Source: Rhizorhabdus histidinilytica (GTDB lineage: Bacteria > Pseudomonadota > Alphaproteobacteria > Sphingomonadales > Sphingomonadaceae). Taken from it: a DNA stretch of 64,000 nt. The position numbers and the translations under genes were made by a program. The first letter of the stretch is position 1. Each line of letters starts with the position of its first letter. Positions 54,902 to 64,000 of this stretch are shown here, piece after piece. The notes beneath the pieces were generated by a model that saw nothing but the letters and a program-made list of their open reading frames with translations, was not told the DNA's origin and ran no database searches. The DNA lies in NCBI RefSeq assembly GCF_900167915.1, contig NZ_FUYM01000001.1, forward strand, positions 1 through 64,000, in the 5' to 3' direction.

Positions 54902-56425
54902 ATGACCGTCATCATCAAGGAAGCCGACCTGATCGAGAGCATCGCCGATGCCCTCCAGTACATCAGCTATTATCACCCGATGGACTATATCAAGGCGCTC
55001 GGCGCGGCCTATGAGGCCGAGCAGGGGCCGGCCGCGAAAGACGCGATTGCGCAGATCCTGACCAATAGCCGGATGTGTGCCGAGGGGCATCGGCCGATCT
55101 GCCAGGATACCGGCATCGTCACCGTCTTCATCAAATGGGGCCAGCAGTGCATGCTGGACTCGGAGAAGAGCCTGCAGGAGGTCGTCGACGAGGGCGTCCG
55201 CCGCGCCTATCTCCACCCCGAGAACCGGCTGCGCGCCTCGATCCTGAAGGATCCCGCCTTCAGCCGCGTCAACACCAAGGACAACACGCCGTCGGTGATG
55301 AACGTCGAGATGGTGCCGGGGCACCATGTCGAGGTCGCGGTCGCGGCCAAGGGCGGCGGTTCGGAGAACAAGTCGAAATTCGCGATGCTCAACCCGTCGG
55401 AGTCGATCGTCGACTGGGTGCTCGAGATGATCCCGAAGATGGGCGCCGGCTGGTGTCCGCCCGGCATGCTTGGCATCGGCATCGGCGGCACCGCCGAGAA
55501 GGCGATGACGATGGCCAAGGAGTCGCTGATGGGCGACATCGACATGGCCCAGCTCAAGGCGCGCGGGCCGCAGAACGACATCGAGAAGCTGCGCATCGAG
55601 ATCTTCGACAAGGTCAACGCGCTCGGGATCGGCGCGCAGGGCCTTGGCGGTCTGTCGACCATCCTCGACGTGAAGATCATGGACTATCCGACCCACGCGG
55701 CGTCGAAGCCGGTGGCGATGATCCCGAACTGCGCGGCGACCCGCCATGCGCATTTCCACCTCGACGGATCCGGTCCGGCCTATCTCGACCCGCCGAGCCT
55801 CGACGAGTGGCCCAAGGTCGAATGGGCGCCGTCGAAGGAGTCGATCCGTGTCGACCTCGACACGCTGACGCCCGAGGTGGTGGCGAGCTGGAAGCCGGGC
55901 GACCGCCTGCTGCTCAACGGCAAGATGCTCACCGGCCGCGACGCCGCGCACAAGCGCATCCAGGACATGCTCGCCAGGGGCGAGGAGCTGCCGGTCGATT
56001 TCAAGGGCCGGGTGATCTACTATGTCGGTCCGGTCGATCCGGTGCGCGACGAGGTCGTCGGTCCGGCGGGCCCGACCACCGCGACGCGGATGGACAAGTT
56101 CACCGAGATGATGCTCGACCAGACCGGCCTGATCGCGATGGTCGGCAAGGCCGAGCGCGGCCCGGCCGCGATCGAGGCGATCCGCAAGCACAAGGCCGCC
56201 TATCTGATGGCGGTGGGCGGCGCCGCCTATCTGGTCGCGCGCGCGATCAAGGGCGCCAAGGTCGTCGGCTTCGCCGACCTTGGCATGGAGGCGATCTACG
56301 AGTTCGAGGTGAAGGACATGCCGGTTACCGTCGCGGTCGACGCGACCGGCGAGAGCGTCCACCACACCGCCCCGCTCGTCTGGCGCGAGAAGATCGCGCG
56401 GGAGAAGCTGCTCGAAAACGCCTGA
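54902..56425 (+). CDS. class I fumarate hydratase (iron-sulfur)
   Basis: A 507-residue class I fumarase converting fumarate to malate with a [4Fe-4S] cluster. The N-terminal alpha part has SRMCAEGHRPICQDTGIVTV and the later IPNCAATRHAHFHLDG; these carry cluster cysteines. The C-terminal part YYVGPVDPVRDEVVGPAGPT is also typical. The ATG at 54902 has a GGAGCCGGGG site. It is followed by a strong terminator. The single-chain form is like E. coli FumA/FumB. Confidence 0.95.
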   Translation: MTVIIKEADLIESIADALQYISYYHPMDYIKALGAAYEAEQGPAAKDAIAQILTNSRMCAEGHRPICQDTGIVTVFIKWGQQCMLDSEKSLQEVVDEGVRRAYLHPENRLRASILKDPAFSRVNTKDNTPSVMNVEMVPGHHVEVAVAAKGGGSENKSKFAMLNPSESIVDWVLEMIPKMGAGWCPPGMLGIGIGGTAEKAMTMAKESLMGDIDMAQLKARGPQNDIEKLRIEIFDKVNALGIGAQGLGGLSTILDVKIMDYPTHAASKPVAMIPNCAATRHAHFHLDGSGPAYLDPPSLDEWPKVEWAPSKESIRVDLDTLTPEVVASWKPGDRLLLNGKMLTGRDAAHKRIQDMLARGEELPVDFKGRVIYYVGPVDPVRDEVVGPAGPTTATRMDKFTEMMLDQTGLIAMVGKAERGPAAIEAIRKHKAAYLMAVGGAAYLVARAIKGAKVVGFADLGMEAIYEFEVKDMPVTVAVDATGESVHHTAPLVWREKIAREKLLENA

Positions 56426-56430
56426 TCCCG

Positions 56431-56465
56431 AGCGTCGCCCCGGCGGAGGCCGGGGCGACGCTTTT
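56431..56465 (+). terminator. Rho-independent terminator after fumarase
   Basis: A perfect 14-bp stem (AGCGTCGCCCCGGC / GCCGGGGCGACGCT) with a GGAG loop, ending in CTTTTC, lies just after the fumarase stop. The converging NRDE gene ends inside the T-run. This is the clearest intrinsic terminator in the window. Confidence 0.9.
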
Positions 56466-57214
56466 CAGGCGGGCCAGGCGAAGGTGAGGCGGGTCTCGCC
56501 CGTCGCCGCGCCGTCCGCGTCGAAGCGGCGCTCGAGGAACAGGCCGCGCCCCTCGCGGTCGATCGCGATGATCGAGCTGCAGCGCGTCCCGTAGACCGGA
56601 TCGAGGATGAAGATCGGGCTGTGGTTCGGCTCGCGCGGCACGTCCGAGGGCGTCGCGGGATCGAGGCCGATGTCGGGCAGACGTTCCTCGCGCAGCGGGC
56701 CGAACAGCCGCTCGGGCTTGTCGGCCGGGCCGGTCAGCCAGTCGAGCAGCGCCGATTTGAGCCGCATCGTCTTGGGCCAGGGCTCGTCGAGCCGGCCGTT
56801 GGACAGGCCGTAGAGGCCGGGAGCGAGCGCGGTGCGCAGCGGTTCCGGCCGGTTGCTCAGGAAATGCGCCCGATCGCGATCGAGCGCGATCAGGTTGACC
56901 GGGTTGTAGGCATCGATCGCGACGCTCTCCGGATCGTCGCCGTCGAGCAGGCCGGTGACCAACGCGCCGCGCGAAGGGCGGCCGGGCTCGGGCAGGCCGA
57001 AGCCGCGCAGGTTGGTGACGACGACGCAGCGACCCGCTTCGGAAACGCCGAGCCAGGTGCCGCCCGATTGCAGGTCCCGCCCGGCGATCAGCGCGGGCCG
57101 ATCCTCCCAGCGGGCGAGCGGCGCGGCCGGGCGGCGATGATATTCGTCGCGATTGCCGGCCAGCACCAGCCGCCAGTGCGGATGGGCGTTCCAGGCGAGG
57201 GCGACGACGCACAT
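56465..57214 (-). CDS. NRDE/TANGO2 family protein
   Basis: A 249-residue NRDE (TANGO2) family protein. It begins MCVVALAWNAHPHWRLVLAGNRDEYH, with the eponymous NRDE motif at residues 21-24 and the nucleophile-like Cys2. The family may relate to N-terminal-nucleophile hydrolases and in eukaryotes is linked to heme or lipid metabolism, but bacterial function is unsettled. It follows the MFS gene stop by 2 bp, so they are co-transcribed. Confidence 0.9.
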   Translation of the reverse strand: MCVVALAWNAHPHWRLVLAGNRDEYHRRPAAPLARWEDRPALIAGRDLQSGGTWLGVSEAGRCVVVTNLRGFGLPEPGRPSRGALVTGLLDGDDPESVAIDAYNPVNLIALDRDRAHFLSNRPEPLRTALAPGLYGLSNGRLDEPWPKTMRLKSALLDWLTGPADKPERLFGPLREERLPDIGLDPATPSDVPREPNHSPIFILDPVYGTRCSSIIAIDREGRGLFLERRFDADGAATGETRLTFAWPA

Positions 57215-57216
57215 GG

Positions 57217-58515
57217 TCAGGCGCCGCGCGTCGGCCGCCGTCCGCCGGGCCAGCGCGTCTCCGGCACGAAGAAGGTCGTCACCAACGCCACCGCCATGCA
57301 GCCGGTGACGTACCAGAAGAAGGCGGATTCGATGCCCGCCGCCTTGAAGCCGAGCGCGACCGATTCCGCGGTGCCGCCGAAGATCGCCTGGCTGACCGCA
57401 TAGGGCAGGCCGACGCCGAGCGCGCGGACGTGCGGCGGGAACAGCTCGGCTTTCACCACCGCGCTGGTCGCGCTCGATCCGGAGATGATCAGATAGGCGA
57501 CGCAGAGCAGCAGGAACGCCCCCAGCCCGCTGGTGGCGGCGCCGAGCGCGGTGAACAGCGGCACGGTCGCGACGATCCCGCCGATCCAGCACCAGTAGAG
57601 CAGCGGCTTGCGTCCGATCCGGTCGGACAGCGCGCCGAGCATCGGCTGGATGACGATGTAGAAGATCAGCGCGCCCGAGCAGATCAGCGAGGTCAGGTCC
57701 TTGGCGAAGCCCGCGCTCGCGACCAGATATTTCTGCATATAGGTGGTGAAGGCGTAGAAGCTGACATTGCTGCCGATCGACAGGCCGAACACCAGCGCCA
57801 CCTGCTTCGGCTGCTCGCGCAGCAGGGCGACGAGGCCGCCCTTGCGCCGCTCACCCGCCGTCTCCTCGATGAAGTCCGGCGTCTCGTCGATCCCGCGCCG
57901 CAGCCAGAAGACGCTGATCGCCAGCACCGCGCCGGTCGCGAAGGCGAGCCGCCAGCCCCAGGCTTCGAGCTGCGCCTCGTCGAGGAACAGGAATTGCAGC
58001 GCGACCAGCAGGCCGAGCGCGAGGAGCTGGCCCGCGATCAGCGTGACATATTGGAAGCTCGACCAGAAGCCGCGCCGGTCGGGCGGGGCGATCTCGGTCA
58101 GGTAGGTCGCCGCGGTGCCGAACTCGCCGCCCAGGCTCAGCCCCTGCGCCATGCGCGCGAAGGTGAGCAGCAGCGGCGCCCAGATACCGATCGAGGCATA
58201 GGTGGGCGCGCAGGTGATGATCAGCGATCCTGCGCACATCAGCGTGATCGACCAGGTGAGAGCGGCCTTGCGCCCGTAGCGGTCGGCCAGGATGCCGAGC
58301 AGCCAGCCGCCGAGCGGGCGCATCAGGAAGCCGATCGCGAAGACGATGCTGGTCGACAGGAGCTGCGCGGTGGGATCGGCCTCGGGAAAGAAGCTCTTCG
58401 CGAAATAGAGCGAGAAGGCCGAATAGATGTACCAGTCGTACCACTCGACGAGGTTGCCGAGCGATCCGCCGATCACCGAGCGGACGGCGTGACGGGGGCG
58501 GGCGGCGGCGCTCAA
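57217..58515 (-). CDS. MFS metabolite:H+ symporter, 2-oxoglutarate permease-like
   Basis: A 432-residue transporter of the metabolite-H+ symporter subfamily, 12 membrane segments. Strong KgtP-like wording: GGSLGNLVEWYDWYIYSAFS, IGFLMRPLGGWLLG with ADRYGRKAAL, RMAQGLSLGGEFGTAATYL and WSSFQYVTLIAGQLLAL. KgtP imports 2-oxoglutarate. The start is TTG 58515, overlapping the nat stop as TTGA. It sits near fumarase, consistent with dicarboxylate use. Confidence 0.88.
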   Translation of the reverse strand: MSAAARPRHAVRSVIGGSLGNLVEWYDWYIYSAFSLYFAKSFFPEADPTAQLLSTSIVFAIGFLMRPLGGWLLGILADRYGRKAALTWSITLMCAGSLIITCAPTYASIGIWAPLLLTFARMAQGLSLGGEFGTAATYLTEIAPPDRRGFWSSFQYVTLIAGQLLALGLLVALQFLFLDEAQLEAWGWRLAFATGAVLAISVFWLRRGIDETPDFIEETAGERRKGGLVALLREQPKQVALVFGLSIGSNVSFYAFTTYMQKYLVASAGFAKDLTSLICSGALIFYIVIQPMLGALSDRIGRKPLLYWCWIGGIVATVPLFTALGAATSGLGAFLLLCVAYLIISGSSATSAVVKAELFPPHVRALGVGLPYAVSQAIFGGTAESVALGFKAAGIESAFFWYVTGCMAVALVTTFFVPETRWPGGRRPTRGA

Positions 58516-59318
58516 TATAGTCCCAGGCCGTTCACCTCGACCTCGTCGAGGGCGATGCCGAAGACGAAGTTGAGGCGCAGGCGGTAGGCCTTGGCGCTCT
58601 CGATGTCGGCCTCGACCGCCTGGTCGCCCGCGCGGCGGCTATAGTGGCGGTCGGTGAGCGCGGCGAAGCCGGTCGGCAGGCACAGGCTGACGATCGTCAG
58701 GGTGGTGAAGCGCGTGTCGGGCCGGGTCGCGGTCCAGTGGTTCGCCATCTCCAGGTCGGACGGTGCGACCTCGTCGAGTGTGAAGCTGTATTGTGGATGC
58801 CAGTCGGCCCCCGGTTCACTTTGGCGTTCGAGCATCCAGTCGTGGCGCTCGTGCCGGGAGAGGCGGAAGGTTGCGCCGTCGGGCGCGGTCGCGGCCGATC
58901 CGTCGGCGAGCGGCATCGGCGGGGTGTAGCTGCCGCCGAAGCCGGCGTCGGCGATCCAGTCCTGACCGTCGATCCGGACCAGGTTGAGCGTGTGGGTGCG
59001 CGGCGGCGTCTCCTCTGTCGCCATCAGCCAGACGCGCGCGAGCAACGGCCGCGCCTCGAAGCCGAGCGCGTGGAGCGCGCGCAGGAACAGGCTGTTCTGC
59101 TCGAAGCAATAGCCGCCGCGCCGGCGGTGGACGAGCTTGTCGAAGACATGGGCGGGATCGATGCTGATCCCACGACCGAGCGTCACGTCGAGATTCTCGA
59201 ACGGGATGGTCAGACGCTGCCCGCGCTGGATCGCGGCGAGGCCGTCGGCATCGGCGGCGGGCGGCGCCTTCGTCGCGATGCGAGCGAGATAGGCGTCGAG
59301 ATCGAAGGGAGGGGTCAT
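58512..59318 (-). CDS. nat: arylamine N-acetyltransferase
   Basis: A 268-residue NAT enzyme that transfers acetyl groups from acetyl-CoA to arylamines or hydrazines. The catalytic triad is readable: Cys71 (RRGGYCFEQN), His109 (PRTHTLNLVR) and Asp124 (WIADAGFGGS). Length and layout are standard. It overlaps the DUF3617 gene by ATGA and the MFS gene by TTGA, so all four genes from 59809 to 56465 form one leftward operon. Confidence 0.95.
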   Translation of the reverse strand: MTPPFDLDAYLARIATKAPPAADADGLAAIQRGQRLTIPFENLDVTLGRGISIDPAHVFDKLVHRRRGGYCFEQNSLFLRALHALGFEARPLLARVWLMATEETPPRTHTLNLVRIDGQDWIADAGFGGSYTPPMPLADGSAATAPDGATFRLSRHERHDWMLERQSEPGADWHPQYSFTLDEVAPSDLEMANHWTATRPDTRFTTLTIVSLCLPTGFAALTDRHYSRRAGDQAVEADIESAKAYRLRLNFVFGIALDEVEVNGLGLY

Positions 59319-59809
59319 TTCTTGCAGGTTCCGATGCGTCGTCCGGTGCCGGTGGTCTCGATCCTGACCGGTTCGCCTTCCTTGGTGCCGGTCGACAGCG
59401 TGGAGATCGCGTAGCCGTCGGCGGTGTAGCTGCCCTTCGACGCGACCAGCAGCCCTTCGGGGAAGCGCTTGTTGGTGCAGAAGGTGTCGTACACCAGCTT
59501 GCCGCCCGCCATCGAGAAGCGTCGCAGCTTGCAGACGGCTGCATCGTCCTGGGTCAGCAGCGCCTCGGGTCGCGCGGCAAGCTCGGCGGCGCTGTGGCAG
59601 CTGCGGCGGGTGCGGTTGCCGGCGAACATCTTGATCACCCATTGCGGAACCCCCGGCACGTCGGCGCTGACGGTCACCGTCCGATGCTCCCATTGGCCGG
59701 GTGAGAAGCTGTCGGCGAGCGCCGGAGCCGCGCCGGTCAGCAGCAGGAAGGCGAGGATGGCCGGGGGACGGCCGATGATGCTGACGCCCCTGCGAAACCT
59801 GTCGTTCAT
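59315..59809 (-). CDS. DUF3617 domain secreted protein
   Basis: A 164-residue protein with a signal peptide ([16 protein letters not shown]). The mature part has [31 protein letters not shown] and [13 protein letters not shown], the short beta-strand and cysteine pattern of DUF3617, a family of small proteobacterial periplasmic proteins of unknown function. First gene of the leftward nat-MFS-NRDE operon; its promoter is in the 137-bp gap with uvrB. Confidence 0.85.
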   Translation of the reverse strand: MNDRFRRGVSIIGRPPAILAFLLLTGAAPALADSFSPGQWEHRTVTVSADVPGVPQWVIKMFAGNRTRRSCHSAAELAARPEALLTQDDAAVCKLRRFSMAGGKLVYDTFCTNKRFPEGLLVASKGSYTADGYAISTLSTGTKEGEPVRIETTGTGRRIGTCKK

Positions 59810-59946
59810 TCCGGCATTTCTCCCTGTCGCGGGCGATCCTTAACGCCTGGCGACCAGGGTTCAAGCGCCAGCCCGTCGGGCGCGGGCGATTTCGATCGAA
59901 GATAAAAGGTGAACATCCGCCTCCGCTATCCTACATAGGCACAGCC

Positions 59947-62130
<2,184 letters not shown>

Positions 62131-62239
62131 TCGGCCCGTTGCATAAAGCCATCCAAAGGAGGCGCGATTTTAAGTGCAATATCCGCCTCGATGGCGTATG
62201 ATCGGGCAAGCGCAGAACGCGTAACAGGAGGGAAGCAAT

Positions 62240-62401
62240 ATGCACGAGATCATTCGTGCGCCGCGGCAATTGCGAGCCCGTACAGCGCAGCTGACATATG
62301 AAGCCTGGCATGACCTCAGCCGTTATGTCGTCGCCTGCAAGGCGGCATCGGAACGGCGGACCGTCCCGCCGGGCGGCGGTTCGGACGACCGGAACGGGTA
62401 G
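62240..62401 (+). CDS. small protein of 53 residues
   Basis: A small basic gene starting MHEIIRAPRQLRARTAQLTY, ending in a Gly/Asp-rich tail (VPPGGGSDDRNG). An AGGAGGGA ribosome site lies 6 bp before the ATG, the best initiation signal near here. It is followed by hairpin sequences. No domain is recognised; the strong ribosome site and the amphipathic N-terminal helix make it a credible small protein. Confidence 0.6.
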   Translation: MHEIIRAPRQLRARTAQLTYEAWHDLSRYVVACKAASERRTVPPGGGSDDRNG

Positions 62402-62410
62402 GCGGATATC

Positions 62411-62430
62411 GGCTCCCGGGGGCGGGAGCC
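62411..62430. terminator. hairpin after the small gene
   Basis: GGCTCCC and GGGAGCC pair around a GGGGGC loop, 10 bp after the small gene stop. A second hairpin, GCCGCGC-CGT-GCGCGGC, at 62454-62470 lies just beyond the end of the converging 62479 gene. Neither has a T-run. Confidence 0.4.
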
Positions 62431-62478
62431 GGTCATGACGGTAATTTGAACGCGCCGCGCCGTGCGCGGCGTGCTCCT

Positions 62479-62775
62479 TCAATCTTCGTCCGGCCGATCC
62501 GGGGCGCGCGCCTCACCCTTGTGCTCGCTGTGCACCCATGCCGCGGGGTCGTCGTCGGCACGTCCGGTCGGGGGTAGGACGTCGCCTTCCTCGTCGGGGC
62601 CGTTCCATTCGGGTGGCGTGGCCGATGGGGCCTTTTCCCGGGCGAGCTGGGCACGGACCGAGGTTTCGGTGCGACCCAGCCGTGGCGCGATCTCGTCCGG
62701 CGACCGGCCGGCCGCGGCCAGCCCTCGCAATATCTCGATCTCTCCGCTCGTCCACCGGTCGGGCCGCTGCGCCAT
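62479..62775 (-). CDS. small HTH/Myb-like DNA-binding protein
   Basis: A 98-residue protein. Residues about 1-45 (RWTSGEIEILRGLAAAGRSP; then EIAPRLGRTETSVRAQLAR) read as a Myb/SANT- or sigma-like helix-turn-helix. The C-terminus is acidic and low-complexity. The start at 62775 has a GGGAGACAGG site; an ATG nine codons upstream is less likely. It may be a small local regulator. Its target is unknown. Confidence 0.65.
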   Translation of the reverse strand: MAQRPDRWTSGEIEILRGLAAAGRSPDEIAPRLGRTETSVRAQLAREKAPSATPPEWNGPDEEGDVLPPTGRADDDPAAWVHSEHKGEARAPDRPDED

Positions 62776-62925
62776 GCCTGTCTCCCGCTGTCCGCAACGC
62801 ACCGGCGTCCCCGCCGTTCCGGCGGAGGGGCTTGAGGTTGTTCCTATTTCGTTCTAGACAGCTTCTGTCACGAACAGGGGATATCATCGCGAATGCTGAG
62901 GGGCGGCCAGAGGGCGGAGGAGATC

Positions 62926-63360
62926 ATGGAGCAACGCTTCGATCTGGACCGGTTCGTGTCCGCGCAGGAGGCGAGCTACGAGGCGGCGCTCGCCGAAATC
63001 CGGCGCGGCCGCAAGCGCAGCCACTGGATGTGGTTCATCTTCCCGCAGCTTGCCGGACTCGGCCGGAGCACCACCGCCCAGCATTATGCGATAGCCTCGC
63101 TCGACGAGGCGCGCGCCTATCTCGCCCATCCGCTGCTGGGCGCGCGCTTGCGCAGCTGTGTCGAGGCGCTGCAGGACCTCGACCATGGCAGCAGCGCCGA
63201 GGCGGTGTTCGGCGACATCGACGCGATGAAGCTGCGTTCCTCGCTGACGCTGTTCGAGCAGGCGAGCGGCGAGCGGCTGTTCGCCGCCGCGATCGAGCGC
63301 TGGTTCGACGGCCGTCGCGACGAGGCGACCCTGCGCCTGCTGGGCCGGTCGGCGGCATGA
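62926..63360 (+). CDS. DUF1810 family protein
   Basis: A 144-residue DUF1810 protein. The family start is EQRFDLDRFVSAQEASYEAA, with KRSHWMWFIFPQLAGLGRS and DDIDAMKLRSSLTLFEQA-like regions (here GDIDAMKLRSSLTLFEQ). Function is unknown. The ATG at 62926 has a GGAGGAG site. It overlaps the tag gene by ATGA, so the two are co-translated, which hints at a DNA-repair link but does not prove one. Confidence 0.9.
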   Translation: MEQRFDLDRFVSAQEASYEAALAEIRRGRKRSHWMWFIFPQLAGLGRSTTAQHYAIASLDEARAYLAHPLLGARLRSCVEALQDLDHGSSAEAVFGDIDAMKLRSSLTLFEQASGERLFAAAIERWFDGRRDEATLRLLGRSAA

Positions 63361-63914
63361 GCGAGCGGACGCGCTGCCGCTGGGCCGATCGCGATCCGCT
63401 CGAGGCCGTCTATCACGACACCGAATGGGGCGTGCCCGAGCGCGATCCGCGCATGCTCTGGGAAACGCTGATGCTGGAGGGGTTCCAGGCGGGCCTCTCC
63501 TGGACGATCATCCTGCGCAAGCGTGAAGGCTTCCGCGCCGCCTTCGCCGGCTTCGACCCGGAGACGGTGGCGCGCTTCGGCGAGGCGGATGTCGCGCGGC
63601 TGATGGCCGATCCCGGCATCGTCCGCGCACGCGCCAAGATCGAGGCGACGATCGCCGGCGCGCGCATCTATTTGGCGATGCGCGACGCGGGCGAGGATTT
63701 CGCCGCCTATGTCTGGTCCTTCACCGACGGCGAGCCGCTGCGCGGCGACGGCGTCCATGTGCCGGCGAAGACCGAGCTGTCCGAACGCATCTCGAAGGAC
63801 CTCAAGAAACGCGGCTTCAAATTCGTCGGGCCGACGATCGTCTATGCCTGGATGCAGGCGATCGGGATGGTCAACGACCATGCCGATTACTGTTTCCGGC
63901 GTGAGGCGGTGTAG
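63357..63914 (+). CDS. tag: DNA-3-methyladenine glycosylase I
   Basis: A 185-residue Tag enzyme that excises 3-methyladenine from alkylated DNA. The zinc-binding residues fit: Cys7 (TRCRWADRD), His20 (AVYHDTEWG), His175 and Cys179 (NDHADYCFR), and the recognition region GFQAGLSWTIILRKR is typical. It starts with ATGA overlap onto the DUF1810 gene and ends before a REP-like hairpin near the right edge. Confidence 0.95.
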   Translation: MSERTRCRWADRDPLEAVYHDTEWGVPERDPRMLWETLMLEGFQAGLSWTIILRKREGFRAAFAGFDPETVARFGEADVARLMADPGIVRARAKIEATIAGARIYLAMRDAGEDFAAYVWSFTDGEPLRGDGVHVPAKTELSERISKDLKKRGFKFVGPTIVYAWMQAIGMVNDHADYCFRREAV

Positions 63915-63935
63915 GGACTCGACCTCTCCTTCCCG

Positions 63936-63958
63936 GTCATCCCAGCGAAAGCTGGGAT
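63936..63958. repeat. REP-like hairpin after tag
   Basis: GTCATCCCAGC-GAAA-GCTGGGAT, a perfect 8-bp stem (63939-63946 with 63951-63958) of the REP-like family also seen at 47322 and 51035. It follows the tag stop by 21 bp and is followed by CTCGCTTCTT, so it may terminate transcription. Confidence 0.6.
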
Positions 63959-64000
63959 CTCGCTTCTTCTGTGCTTCGCAGCCGGAACGAAGGCAGGAGA

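Noticed and set aside
59810-59946. SOS (LexA) box before uvrB
   Set aside because: I looked for GTTC-N7-GTTC or its complement; only an isolated GAAC is present.

Overview
The window is GC-rich chromosomal DNA that looks alphaproteobacterial and most like a sphingomonad (Sphingomonas/Rhizorhabdus type). The signs are dense, mostly overlapping genes (many ATGA, GTGA or TTGA junctions), a TonB-dependent receptor, Tat-exported oxidoreductases, a NodT-type outer-membrane factor, and a deoxyhypusine-synthase-like gene beside an ornithine-decarboxylase-like gene, which fits homospermidine-making sphingomonads. This assignment rests on protein style only; no database was searched. I found no rRNA, tRNA, prophage, insertion sequence, integrase or CRISPR array. 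Most of the window reads as ordinary core and metabolic genome, with a few accessory patches.

Layout. 1-2100: the start of a glutaryl-CoA dehydrogenase gene, a divergent LysR regulator and a TetR regulator. 2198-7206: a Tat-exported flavin oxidoreductase related to spermidine dehydrogenases, divergent from a TonB-dependent receptor and an NTF2-like secreted protein; the AT-rich gap between them holds repeated CTCGATT half-sites. 7404-9335: an orphan response regulator and a soluble chemoreceptor. 9377-17264: a complete histidine-utilisation locus, hutI-hutH-hutG-hutU-hutD leftward and hutF-hutC rightward, with a perfect palindrome between the divergent arms. HutF and HutG together indicate the five-step route to glutamate via formylglutamate.

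17344-26350: a lower-GC gene with an HExxH motif plus a small lipoprotein, then a zinc metallopeptidase, a histidine phosphatase, an NAD(P)HX dehydratase, an FMN alpha-hydroxy-acid dehydrogenase, a nitroreductase, a Tat-exported DUF885 protein, a crotonase and a second formylglutamate-hydrolase-like gene. 27221-28099: a cold-shock protein, a second IF-1-like protein and two very small genes, all in one direction. 28292-36260: an EI24/CysZ-like membrane protein, a LysR regulator and a divergent RND efflux operon (permease, adaptor, outer-membrane factor). 36299-38832: three secreted-protein genes including an M48 peptidase. 38948-44856: ilvD, a divergent LysR, then a lipoprotein-like gene, a bifunctional NAD(P)HX repair enzyme and an RNA m5U methyltransferase.

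45117-51530: MAPEG protein, short BLUF photoreceptor, the polyamine pair, a CDF metal exporter, UDP-GlcNAc 2-epimerase and a PspC-like protein. 51395-63914: an acyltransferase, a GMC oxidoreductase with a small Tat partner, class I fumarase, a TANGO2/NRDE protein, a KgtP-type 2-oxoglutarate permease, arylamine N-acetyltransferase, a DUF3617 protein, uvrB, two small genes, a DUF1810 protein and tag. Two families of dispersed hairpin repeats sit in the intergenic gaps: 150-250 bp elements with CTCATCCTGAGG arms, one bounded by a perfect 13-bp inverted repeat, and short REP-like hairpins of the GTCATCCCAGCGAAAGCTGGGAT type.
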